Shown here one piece after another: positions 24,645-32,526 of a DNA stretch of 64,000 bases. Position 1 is the first letter of the stretch; the number at the start of each line of letters is the position of its first letter. The translations under genes and the position numbers were made by a program. This DNA is from Deltaproteobacteria bacterium (GTDB taxonomy: Bacteria > Desulfobacterota > Binatia > Binatales > Binataceae). The notes under the pieces were generated by a model. It did no database searches and was not told the DNA's origin. It worked only from the letters and a program-made list of their open reading frames with translations. The stretch lies in contig JAJXZF010000026.1 in NCBI GenBank assembly GCA_021780225.1, forward strand, positions 94,112 to 158,111, read 5' to 3'.

Positions 24645-25265
24645 GTGGCGACGCTGGGGTTTCGTGCGGAGGATTTCGCGGTTTTCAAAATCGAGGGATT
24701 CAGCGAGCGGATGGAGCGGATTTACGATCGCGTGCGTCCCCGGCTGATCCGTCTGGGCGAGGAATTGGCGCCGGAATTGGCCCGCGCGCAGCATCTGGAG
24801 TTCTTCCCGCACGTCGCCAAACATGCGCGCCGCACCGTGAATCCGCCGCCGGAGACCTGGGCGGCGTTTGGACCGTCGCCGCGCGGGTACAAACGTTACG
24901 GCTATCTCGCGCTGTGCATCTCGGCGGCGGGTCTGCATGCGCGCGCGGTGGTGAAATCGGAGGCGGATCGGCGCGGCGAAATGGCGGCGCGAATCCGCGA
25001 TCTCACGCCCCGGCTGGTGAAGGATTTCAAAGGCGCGCGCCTCGCCAGATACGACAAATGGAACTTCGCCGCGCTGCCGGCGGGAGAGCCCGCATCGGCG
25101 GCCGCATTCGGCGCGATGGCCGACGCGCTGGAGAAGAAGACCGGAGGAATCGACGTCGGTTTCGGATGGAATCTGCGTGAAGCGATCCGGCTGGAGCGCG
25201 AGGAAGCGATCGACGCGTTCCGCGAGTTGGAACCGCTGTATCGAATCTTGCGTTCGGTCGTCTGA
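24645..25265 (+). CDS. DUF1054 (UPF0637) family protein
   Basis: A 206-residue protein of the DUF1054 family (Bacillus YktB type), whose function is unknown. Seen: an N-terminal FRAEDFAVFKIEGFSERMER block, HLEFFPHVAKHARRTVNPP, TWAAFGPSPRGYKRYGYLAL and a C-terminal GFGWNLREAIRLEREEAID, which match the family order. I chose the GTG at 24645 because AAAGGA lies 7 nt upstream; a TTG at 24639 is an alternative. The gene starts a plus-strand run with gpsA 24 bp downstream. Confidence 0.85.
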   Translation: MATLGFRAEDFAVFKIEGFSERMERIYDRVRPRLIRLGEELAPELARAQHLEFFPHVAKHARRTVNPPPETWAAFGPSPRGYKRYGYLALCISAAGLHARAVVKSEADRRGEMAARIRDLTPRLVKDFKGARLARYDKWNFAALPAGEPASAAAFGAMADALEKKTGGIDVGFGWNLREAIRLEREEAIDAFRELEPLYRILRSVV

Positions 25266-25289
25266 AGATCCGCCGGGCGGAGGACGACG

Positions 25290-26282
25290 ATGAGCCAAAT
25301 CGCAATCCTTGGAGCGGGCGGCTGGGGCAGCGCCCTGGCCGTGACATTGGCGCGTTCCGGCCGCGACGTGACGCTTGCGATCCGCCGGCGCGAGCAGCTC
25401 GAAGCGATCCGCGCCGCGGCGGAAAATGCGGCCTACCTGCCCGGCGTCGCGATTCCGCCGAATCTGGCTCTTACTGATAATTGGCGCGCCGGCGTCAAGC
25501 CGGCCGCGACGGTAGTGATGGCGGTACCGTCGCGGATGGCGCGCGATGCGTTCGCGTCCGTTGTATCGGCGATCGCGCCCGACGCAACGATCGTCAGCGT
25601 AACGAAGGGCATTGAGCCTGAATCGCTGATGACGATGACGCGGATGATCGCGGAACTGGCGCCGCCGGCGAGCCGGGTGGCGGCGCTGTCGGGACCCGGC
25701 TTCGCCGCCGAGGTCGCGCGCGGCAAACCGGCGGCGCTGGTGGCGGCCGCCGCGGATCCGGAGGTCGCGCGGCGCGTGCAGCAACTCTTCGCGACGCCCA
25801 CGCTGCGAATCTATCGCAGCACCGACGTTATCGGCGTCGAGATGGGCGGCGTAATCAAGAACGTTATCGCAATCGCCGCCGGCATTTGCGACGGCCTCGA
25901 TCTGGGATCGAGCGCGCGCGCGGCGCTAATCACGCGCGGACTGGCCGAGATGACGCGCCTTGCCGTCGCCGCCGGCGGACGCGCCGAAACCATGGCCGGG
26001 CTGGCCGGGCTTGGCGATCTCGTGCTGACCTGCACTGGAGCGCTCTCGCGCAATCGCGCGCTCGGACTGCGGCTTGCCGCGGGCGCGCCATGGTCGGCGC
26101 CCGGCGATGACGGACAGATCGCGGAAGGCGCCGTGAATGCGCGTGCGGTCCGTGCGCTGGCCGCGCGATATAATGTCGATACTCCGATCGTCGCCGCGGT
26201 CTGCAGGGTGCTCTATGAAGCAGCGCCCGCAACCGCTATGGTCGAAGAATTGCTTAGCCGCGAATTAAAGGCGGAATTCTAA
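25290..26282 (+). CDS. gpsA: Glycerol-3-phosphate dehydrogenase [NAD(P)+]
   Basis: A 330-residue cytoplasmic enzyme reducing dihydroxyacetone phosphate to sn-glycerol 3-phosphate for phospholipid synthesis. Seen: the dinucleotide fold ILGAGGWGSALAVTLARSG, VTKGIEPE, the substrate region SGPGFAAEVARGKPAALVAA, EMGGVIKNVIAIAAGICDGL with the catalytic Lys, ARAALITRGLAEMTRLAVAA and GLAGLGDLVLTCTGALSRNR. Length is normal. The ATG at 25290 follows GGAGGACGACG. It is followed after 22 bp by a Cys-rich small gene. Confidence 0.96.
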   Translation: MSQIAILGAGGWGSALAVTLARSGRDVTLAIRRREQLEAIRAAAENAAYLPGVAIPPNLALTDNWRAGVKPAATVVMAVPSRMARDAFASVVSAIAPDATIVSVTKGIEPESLMTMTRMIAELAPPASRVAALSGPGFAAEVARGKPAALVAAAADPEVARRVQQLFATPTLRIYRSTDVIGVEMGGVIKNVIAIAAGICDGLDLGSSARAALITRGLAEMTRLAVAAGGRAETMAGLAGLGDLVLTCTGALSRNRALGLRLAAGAPWSAPGDDGQIAEGAVNARAVRALAARYNVDTPIVAAVCRVLYEAAPATAMVEELLSRELKAEF

Positions 26283-26304
26283 GAGGAGCAAGACGAACAG
26301 GTTC

Positions 26305-26547
26305 ATGGCGAACAACGGCGGCTGCAAGGCCAACGAATGCGAACGCGAGGTAATCGCGAAGGGATATTGCCGCAAGCATTACCGCTTGTGGAAAGCGGGC
26401 GAGATGCCGAAAGCGCGTTACAAGACGTGCACGGGCGAAAATTGCCGGAAAAAGCGGTTCAAAGGAAGCCTATGCGAAGAGCATTGGACCGCCGCACACG
26501 GCAAAGCCGCAGCCGCCGAGGCCGCTCCAGCCGCAGCCAGCGCCTGA
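26305..26547 (+). CDS. Cys-rich small protein (putative double zinc motif)
   Basis: An 80-residue protein with two similar cysteine-containing halves: CKANECEREVIAKGYCRKHY and TCTGENCRKKRFKGSLCEEH. Each half has two Cys, then Cys-x2-His, and so looks like a compact zinc-binding knuckle, joined by KAGEMPKARYKT. An Ala/Glu-rich tail follows. Similar short proteins occur in Geobacter-like genomes; their function is unknown to me. The start ATG 26305 lies 22 bp after gpsA and has AGAGGAG upstream, so it is probably co-transcribed with gpsA. Confidence 0.7.
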   Translation: MANNGGCKANECEREVIAKGYCRKHYRLWKAGEMPKARYKTCTGENCRKKRFKGSLCEEHWTAAHGKAAAAEAAPAAASA

Positions 26548-26674
26548 CGTCGATTTGGCGTCCTCGCGAGCGCGATTAACGCGCGGCGCGCACCGTGCAT
26601 CTTCGATAATCCGGCCCGGAATCGAGCGTCGCCGGCGCAATGCGGGCGGCGTTCCAGTTTGACGAGGAATAGCG

Positions 26675-27472
26675 ATGGCGAACATTGTCGTGTCGGGCGC
26701 GGCCGGACGGATGGGCCGGATGATCGTCTCATTGATCGCGCGCGAGCGCGAGCATCGTCTGGCCGGCGCGCTTGAGGCTCCCGGAAACACCACGCTGGGC
26801 GCTGATGCCGGGGAAGTCGCGGGCGCGGGCGCGCTCGGCGTGAAGATTGTCGCCGACTACAAGACGATCGCACGGCCGGACACGGTCACGCTCGATTTTA
26901 CGAGCGCAAAATCTTCGCTGGAGCATCTTGAGACCGCGGTCGCGAATGGCGCCGCGATCGTGATTGGCTCAACCGGATTCACGCCGGAAATGGAAGCGCG
27001 TGCGAGAGAGCTTGGACCGCGCACCCGAACCGTAATCGCGCCGAATATGAGCGTGGGCGTTAATGTGCTGATGAAAATCGTCGCGGAAGTGGCGCGGACG
27101 CTCGCCGATTTCGACGCCGAAGTCCTCGAAATTCATCATCGCACCAAGGTTGACGCGCCGAGCGGAACGGCGCTGGCGCTCGGCCGGGCGATCGCGGATG
27201 CGCGCGCGGTCGATTTCGGCGCGAATGCGGTTTACGGACGCGAAGGCATCACCGGCGTGCGTCCCTCCGGCAATATCGCCGTGCTCGCGATGCGCGCGGG
27301 CGACGCGGTCGGCGACCATACCGTTATTTTCGGCGGACAGGGCGAACGCCTCGAACTGACGCATCGGGCGCAAAGCCGCGAGGCGCTTGCGCGCGGGGCG
27401 ATCCGCGCAGCCGCATGGCTTGAGCAACGTCCGAACGGCCTTTATTCGATGCGCGACGTGCTCGGATTGTGA
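26675..27472 (+). CDS. dapB: 4-hydroxy-tetrahydrodipicolinate reductase
   Basis: A 265-residue enzyme of lysine/diaminopimelate biosynthesis, reducing 4-hydroxy-tetrahydrodipicolinate. Seen: VSGAAGRMGRMIVSLIARER for NAD(P)H binding, LDFTSAKSSLEHLETAVANG, IGSTGFTPEME, PNMSVGVNVLMKIVAEVART and the signature EIHHRTKVDAPSGTALALGR with catalytic His and Lys. The ATG at 26675 has GAGGA upstream. The aminotransferase dapL at 43117 would use its product after hydrolysis, so this organism probably has the LL-diaminopimelate aminotransferase shortcut. No dapA is nearby. Confidence 0.95.
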   Translation: MANIVVSGAAGRMGRMIVSLIAREREHRLAGALEAPGNTTLGADAGEVAGAGALGVKIVADYKTIARPDTVTLDFTSAKSSLEHLETAVANGAAIVIGSTGFTPEMEARARELGPRTRTVIAPNMSVGVNVLMKIVAEVARTLADFDAEVLEIHHRTKVDAPSGTALALGRAIADARAVDFGANAVYGREGITGVRPSGNIAVLAMRAGDAVGDHTVIFGGQGERLELTHRAQSREALARGAIRAAAWLEQRPNGLYSMRDVLGL

Positions 27473-27715
27473 CGAGACTACGCGCCATCGCTCGATTATA
27501 AATTAGCCGGCGAGCTATGGCCCGGCCCGCTTGCGGCGATCGCGATCGCGCAAAAGACCGAACCAGTTCCGACAATCGGCGATTGGCGAATTCGAGCCGC
27601 CGGCTCAGTTCGCAGGGACCTGCCGGAATCGACGCCGGGACTCAACTGAAAATAATTTTGACTGTTGGTTCAATTTTTGATTCGTGATTTGATCTCGCCA
27701 GGCCAAGGCTGAACC

Positions 27716-28300
27716 ATGCTATCCGACACGCTTCAGGAAGGGCTGCAAAAGTACGCGATCGGCGAGAAATTGCGCGCGCTCAGGCTCCGCAAAAAGATGG
27801 GCCTCGTCGAATTGGGCCGCCATACGGCTCTGTCGGCCGCGTTGCTCTCGAAAATCGAACGTGGGCGGTTGTTCCCAACTTTGCCGACCCTGCTCAGAAT
27901 CGCGATGGTTTTCAACGTCGGCCTGGACTACTTCTTCAGCGAACAGCGGCGGCGCGTGATGGCGGTGACGCGGAAGAAAGAGCGGCTGGTTTTCGAGGAG
28001 AAATTAGACGGCGACGAAACGATCTATCGCTTCGAGTGCCTTGATTTCAAAGCCGAAGAACGCAACCTCAACGCGTTTCTGGCGGAATTTCCCAAAGGCG
28101 CGGCGGACCGCAAATCCGCCCATCAACATGACGGCGTCGAATTTCTTTACGTGCTTGGAGGATCGTTGAATCTAACCGTCGGCGGAGATGAGAACCTGCT
28201 GCAGCGCGGCGACGCGATATATTTCGACTCGACGATCGCTCATTCCTACGCCGCAATTGGAGCGGCGCAGTGCTCGGCGCTCGTAGTCACGATTCCGTAA
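27716..28300 (+). CDS. HTH-cupin transcriptional regulator (XRE type)
   Basis: A 194-residue two-domain regulator. The N-terminal helix-turn-helix (residues 15-75) includes IGEKLRALRLRKKMGLVELG, HTALSAALLSKIERGRLFPT and LPTLLRIAMVFNVGLDYFF, and the C-terminal cupin barrel includes HQHDGVEFLYVLGGSL and QRGDAIYFDSTIAHSY. Such proteins sense small ligands or redox and metal state and control neighbouring genes; the target is not evident here. The upstream region (27655-27700) has repeated TTGAxT elements that could be its operator. A terminator-like hairpin follows the stop. Confidence 0.88.
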   Translation: MLSDTLQEGLQKYAIGEKLRALRLRKKMGLVELGRHTALSAALLSKIERGRLFPTLPTLLRIAMVFNVGLDYFFSEQRRRVMAVTRKKERLVFEEKLDGDETIYRFECLDFKAEERNLNAFLAEFPKGAADRKSAHQHDGVEFLYVLGGSLNLTVGGDENLLQRGDAIYFDSTIAHSYAAIGAAQCSALVVTIP

Positions 28301-28307
28301 AATCATC

Positions 28308-28347
28308 GGGCGGCGCCACAGGCGCGCCGCCCATCGAGAGTTTTTTT
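28308..28347 (+). terminator. Intrinsic terminator after the HTH-cupin gene
   Basis: An 8-bp stem GGGCGGCG/CGCCGCCC (28308-28315 with 28325-28332) with a 9-nt loop is followed by ATCGAGAG and then seven T residues at 28341-28347. The stem and T-run fit a rho-independent terminator 7 bp after the stop codon. Confidence 0.65.
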
Positions 28348-28380
28348 CGCGCGGGCGCCGGCGCCGTCGCGCGCGCCATA

Positions 28381-29409
28381 TCATCCGCGCCGCGGCACGA
28401 TATGCGGTCGCATCGCGCCCTGCTCGGGTTTCGCGGAACCTTCGTGCTTCAACTCCTCCCAGCGATCGAAAAGCCGCGGCACGACTCGCGGATGACGATG
28501 CTCGTACCAGGCGACGATCACCGCAAGCGCGAGGATATTTCCGCCGATAATGTTCCACCATCCGATATCTTCGATAGCGGTCTGGTCCAGGAACGTGACA
28601 AACCCGGCGAAACACATTTCAAACCATACGAACAGCACCAGCACGCCGAGCGCGATCAGAGGCTCGCGCTCCGATACCGCCATCAGGACCGAGGCGGCTA
28701 TTCCAAACATGATGAACGCGAAGAAATGGAGGGCGGTGTAGCCGAGCACGCTCGCCGCCGTTACCGCATAGCCGCTTGGCTCATGCATCACGTCGAGCAG
28801 CATCGTTCCGAGCAGCGCCGGCGTGCGAAACGGCTCGCTCGTCGCCAGGTCATAGACAAAGAACCACGCGGCGACAATTGCGCCGCCAATAATTCCCGCG
28901 ATAATGCCCTCGCGAACCACGGTGACCCAGGGACCGAGCAGCCGTTCCGCAAGCGCCGGCTGACGCCAGAAAAAATAGGCCAACATCGCCGCCGTCGCCA
29001 TGAAATTTCCGATCAAGCCCTTCCACCAAAGCGTCGCGGCTTGAGCGGCCGGCCCGAACAGCATCAGCACGAAAATAAAGAAAACCTCGAACGCGCAGGT
29101 AAAAATGAATAGCGCGGGAAACAGGTCCGGGTTGCCTTCCGCCGCGGAAAGCATCATCGCGCCGCAGACGCCGATCAGCGCGAAAACCGCAAAATGCACG
29201 ACCGCGTATTGCGCGACGAGCGTCCATCCCGCCCCGCCCAGCACTGAAACGCTCGATCCGTGCAGCAGCGCGGCGGCCAGCAATTCGGGCGTCCGCGATG
29301 GTTCGCCATGCGCCGCGTCAAAGACCAAAAACCACAGCGCAATCACCGCCCCACCGATCAGGCCGGCGACGGCTCCATCAACGATCGTCCGGATCCTACC
29401 TGACTTCAT
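28381..29409 (-). CDS. Polytopic membrane protein with internal duplication
   Basis: A 342-residue membrane protein, not recognised by family. It consists of two repeats offset by 156 residues. VAGLIGGAVIALWFLVFD (about 14-31) matches IAGIIGGAIVAAWFFVYD (about 170-187). GEPSRTPELLAAALLHG matches SEPFRTPALLGTMLLDV. His72 in VHFAVFALIG corresponds to His228 in LHFFAFIMFG. Each half has about four membrane helices. The paired histidines could be ligands of heme or metal, but that is speculation. The ATG at 29407-29409 has AAAGGAGG 5 nt upstream. It is divergent from the cytochrome-oxidase-I-like gene at 29701. Confidence 0.75.
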   Translation of the reverse strand: MKSGRIRTIVDGAVAGLIGGAVIALWFLVFDAAHGEPSRTPELLAAALLHGSSVSVLGGAGWTLVAQYAVVHFAVFALIGVCGAMMLSAAEGNPDLFPALFIFTCAFEVFFIFVLMLFGPAAQAATLWWKGLIGNFMATAAMLAYFFWRQPALAERLLGPWVTVVREGIIAGIIGGAIVAAWFFVYDLATSEPFRTPALLGTMLLDVMHEPSGYAVTAASVLGYTALHFFAFIMFGIAASVLMAVSEREPLIALGVLVLFVWFEMCFAGFVTFLDQTAIEDIGWWNIIGGNILALAVIVAWYEHRHPRVVPRLFDRWEELKHEGSAKPEQGAMRPHIVPRRG

Positions 29410-29700
29410 GGCGACCTCCTTTCATACCCGCGAACAGCCGTCAGGCGCCTCGGCGCGCTCGCTGCGGAGGGTGAAGTCGGTCAATCAGGTTCTGGCATGA
29501 GGAGGTGCGCGCTTGCGGCCGCCTGTGCGGCGGCTATCCTCATCTCTGATCCCTATTAGGCCAATAACGGCGTCACGGCAAGTCGCGGCCAGCGAGCCGG
29601 CGGCTCAACCTTCCGGCGGCTGCCTGGTTTTCTCAAGTTAATGGATAATCCGTTCCGCGGCGGAAGCGGTTGGCGGTGAGTGGAAAAGGAGCTGAATTCG

Positions 29701-30999
29701 ATGGACGACCGCACCGATGGAACAATTGGGAAAACACGAACTGACAGCTATTCGCGCATGAAAATCCGAGCGGCCCGCATCGCGGTGGATTATTTCGTAA
29801 TCGCGACGATTTATCTGATTTGCGGAATGGCGGCGCTGCCGTGGCTGACCTCGCGGATGCTCGACTATTTCTATCAGCCCTCAATCCTGGCGCTGGTTCA
29901 TACCTTCACGATCGGATGGATCACCTCCGCGATGATCGGCGTGCTCTACCGCTACGCGCCCGCGCTCGGACACAAACCGCTGCCCCGCCCGCGCCTGTTG
30001 ATGCCGCAACTGATCTTATTTTTGATCGGATCGAGCGGCGTAATCAGCCATTTTGCCCTCGGTTCGTGGTCGGGCGTCTGGTCGGCGGCGCTCGTACTTA
30101 TCGCTAGCCTAATCCTGTTCGCGATCAACATCGTGCCGTGCGTATGGGCCGGGGTCGGACGCGGCATGGCGCAAACCGGCATCACGTTCGCGGTCTGTTT
30201 CCTGCTGGCCGCCGCGACGATGGGCTTTCTGCTGGCGCTCGACAAGTCGGTCGGAATCATCGGCGGCAGTCTGCTCGACAACCTCGCGGCTCATGCGAAT
30301 CTGGCGGCGATCGGATGGATCGCAATCACGGTCTGTGCGCTTTCCTACCGGACGCTGCCCGCGTTCCTTGGCGGCGATGCGATCGATTTTGACGGCCGGC
30401 GATGGCTGGTTTATGCGCTCGGGGCTTCGGCATTCATGCTCGCCGCCGCGCTGCTGTTCCAGCGCGAACCAATCATTATCGTGACGGCGATTGCGGCGGC
30501 GCTATCGCTTGTCACATTCGTAATTACGATAATCTCGATGATTCCGAGGCGGCGTCCGACGGCGGGCTGGACCTTGCCGCATGTCGCCGCAGGCATCGGT
30601 TGGGCGCTGGCGGCCGTCGCTTCAGGACTAGCATTGATGCTGCTGGGCGGCGACAGCGTTATAGGATCGCACGTCGCCGTCGTGTATGGAGCGGCCGGCC
30701 TGCTCGGATGGTTCGGCAACTTCATAATCGGAATATCGTACCATCTTTTTCCCGGCGCGGTCGTGCACGCCCGATCCACAAATCGCAAACCAGCCATGAA
30801 ACTCGCCGAGATTGAATCGCCAATCGGCCGATCGCTGATTTTTGCGAGCTATAACGCGGGACTTGCCATCTTGTGCGCGAGCGTCCTCGCCTCCCAACCG
30901 TTGCTGGCCACGCTCGGCGCAACCTTGACGGCTTTGGGGGGGGGCGTAGTCTATTCGCTATCGACGCTGCGCGCACTGAGCTTCGCGTATAGGCGCTAG
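29701..30999 (+). CDS. Multi-pass membrane protein, heme-copper oxidase subunit I-like
   Basis: A 432-residue protein with about twelve predicted membrane helices. Several buried His residues resemble lone CcoN-like or NnrS-like proteins: His67 in LVHTFTIGWITSAMIGVLY, His117 in VISHFALGSW, AHANLAAIGWIAITV near residue 200, and ISYHLFPGAVV in the C-terminal third. A complete heme-copper active site is not evident, so it may be a sensor or assembly factor and not an oxidase. The ATG at 29701 has AAGGAG 10 nt upstream. The TAG stop (30997-30999) lies in the terminal CTAG of the 208-bp repeat copy B. Confidence 0.65.
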   Translation: MDDRTDGTIGKTRTDSYSRMKIRAARIAVDYFVIATIYLICGMAALPWLTSRMLDYFYQPSILALVHTFTIGWITSAMIGVLYRYAPALGHKPLPRPRLLMPQLILFLIGSSGVISHFALGSWSGVWSAALVLIASLILFAINIVPCVWAGVGRGMAQTGITFAVCFLLAAATMGFLLALDKSVGIIGGSLLDNLAAHANLAAIGWIAITVCALSYRTLPAFLGGDAIDFDGRRWLVYALGASAFMLAAALLFQREPIIIVTAIAAALSLVTFVITIISMIPRRRPTAGWTLPHVAAGIGWALAAVASGLALMLLGGDSVIGSHVAVVYGAAGLLGWFGNFIIGISYHLFPGAVVHARSTNRKPAMKLAEIESPIGRSLIFASYNAGLAILCASVLASQPLLATLGATLTALGGGVVYSLSTLRALSFAYRR

Positions 31000-31203
31000 T
31001 GTGGTGTCCCGCAAATAACTTCCACCTGACGCCTGATCAGCTCGGTGCGCAGGTCGCCCACTGCGGGGCGATAAGGGATGGATTGCCGGGTCTGGGCCCG
31101 GCAATGACGCACAGAGCTGGTCATGCCCGGACTTGATCCGGGCATCCACGCCGAGCGCAAGATCGACGCAGTGTGCAAACTTGTTCAGGGGACGCCATAC
31201 TAG
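30996..31203. repeat. 208-bp MITE-like repeat, copy B
   Basis: Reverse-oriented copy of the element at 7664-7871, the same length without gaps. It is bounded by CTAG at 30996-30999 and 31200-31203, and 19 of 26 terminal positions match in inverted orientation. It retains both internal hairpins. The left CTAG supplies the stop codon of the upstream plus-strand membrane gene. In element orientation this is the same end that touches the PKD gene stop in copy A. The element fills most of the gap before ctaG. Confidence 0.85.
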
Positions 31204-31325
31204 TCGTGCGGCCGGCGATCCGAAGATCGACCGACATTCGCCGGGCAAAATCGATTATCGGTCGAACGTCACGCTCCGGTTTCGCGCCTCCGGCGCTGCC
31301 GCGCGGATATACGGAGCTATTCTAT

Positions 31326-32138
31326 TTATACGGTCGCGCGGCCGTGCGGATGGAGTGGGCGGATCTGCGCGGGTCTGCGATTGATCGCAGGAATTTCGGT
31401 ATCTTCACGTTGCGCCCAGCGGAAGAAAATTCCGCTAAAGACGAACATGATATACACGCCCTGACCAACCCACATAACAAGTCCGCCCAGCACCTGATCG
31501 GCGCGCGGCGTAAGTCCCAGCGGATGCGTCCCCATCGTGTAGTACATGTAGAGAACCGAGTCCGCCATCGTAATCGGAGCGGCCACCGCGGTCATCGGAA
31601 TCATCAGAAGAAACAGATAGAGAATCTGCAGCGGATAGGACAACCGGGGGAATTCCGGCACCGGACTGACGATCGGCCACCACAACAGCACTCCGACCGT
31701 CAGCAGGCCCAGCCGTATTCCGCCGAAATACGACTTCACGTGGCACACCCGGTCGCACAGAGCCGGATAATGCAACAGCGCGAAGAACATCGAGAAGATT
31801 AGAAACGCGACCAGCGGCCGGGTCAGGATGCGAAAAAATGGCTCGACAGCGCGCCGTGTGATAATCGGCCGCAGCATCCAGTCCGGCGTCCCCAAGAGGA
31901 TCAGAGGCGGGATGACGAACACCAGAATCATCTGCTGAAAGATGTAGGCGGCGAAGAAGAAGCCTTTCGCCGCCTCGTCGAGCGGCCCGGTGAGAGTGAG
32001 GAAAAGGAGCAGAACGGCGAAGCCGAACGCCATCTCCTGGCGCTGACGCGGCCGCCGGCCCGTCATGTACGCCGCGCCGACATAGGCCGCCGCGAACACG
32101 ACGATCGATATGATCACATCAGGCTTTGCTTCCCACAT
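31326..32138 (-). CDS. ctaG: Cytochrome c oxidase assembly protein CtaG (caa3 type)
   Basis: A 270-residue membrane protein of the caa3-type CtaG family, needed for copper delivery or assembly of the caa3 oxidase. Seen: about seven membrane helices, LTLTGPLDEAAKGFFFAAYI, FQQMILVFVIPPLILLGTPD, LLHYPALCDRVC, and a C-terminal Gly/Met-rich helix VLGGLVMWVGQGVYIMFVFS. It is the last gene of the respiratory operon, 37 bp after coxIV. Its stop is 122 bp from repeat copy B. Confidence 0.9.
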   Translation of the reverse strand: MWEAKPDVIISIVVFAAAYVGAAYMTGRRPRQRQEMAFGFAVLLLFLTLTGPLDEAAKGFFFAAYIFQQMILVFVIPPLILLGTPDWMLRPIITRRAVEPFFRILTRPLVAFLIFSMFFALLHYPALCDRVCHVKSYFGGIRLGLLTVGVLLWWPIVSPVPEFPRLSYPLQILYLFLLMIPMTAVAAPITMADSVLYMYYTMGTHPLGLTPRADQVLGGLVMWVGQGVYIMFVFSGIFFRWAQREDTEIPAINRRPAQIRPLHPHGRATV

Positions 32139-32175
32139 GGCCTATCGCGCGCTCCCGGACCGTCCACTCACCGTA

Positions 32176-32526
32176 CTAGATTCTGATGATGAATTGATGA
32201 TGGCCCAGATATGTGAACAGCAGCATCAACGATATGCAGATCAACACCGCCAACATCAGCGGAAAGACGAAGAAAATAGAAAAGACCGTGCTGTCGTACC
32301 ATAGATGCATGTAAAAAGACGCGACCAGAATGAATTTGGCGATCGCGAGGACAATCAGGAGCGGCACCAGCACCGATTGCAGCGCGGCGGCGTAAAAAAC
32401 GCCGATTTCCATTCCAGTCAGGATACACAGCACCACCGCCACCACGATGTAAACCATCGGTCCGGGATGCTCATCATGCACGATCGCGTGCGCGTCGTGC
32501 GCGTGATCGATTGCGTGCTCGCTCAT
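32176..32526 (-). CDS. Cytochrome c oxidase subunit IV (prokaryotic type)
   Basis: A 116-residue small membrane subunit of the aa3/caa3 oxidase. Seen: a His/Asp-rich N terminus (HAIDHAHDAHAIVHDEHPG), three membrane helices (VYIVVAVVLCILTGMEIGVF, LVPLLIVLAIAKFILVASFY, and the last ending SLMLLFTYLG), and the MHLWYD stretch typical of COX4_pro/CtaF proteins. Its ATG overlaps the ctaDE stop as ATGA, supporting coupled translation. It is a structural subunit without cofactors. Confidence 0.88.
   Translation of the reverse strand: MSEHAIDHAHDAHAIVHDEHPGPMVYIVVAVVLCILTGMEIGVFYAAALQSVLVPLLIVLAIAKFILVASFYMHLWYDSTVFSIFFVFPLMLAVLICISLMLLFTYLGHHQFIIRI

Noticed and set aside
27660..27715. TTGACT upstream of the HTH-cupin gene as a -35 box
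   Set aside because: No -10 hexamer lies 16-18 nt downstream; the repeated TTGAxT units are noted only as a possible operator.
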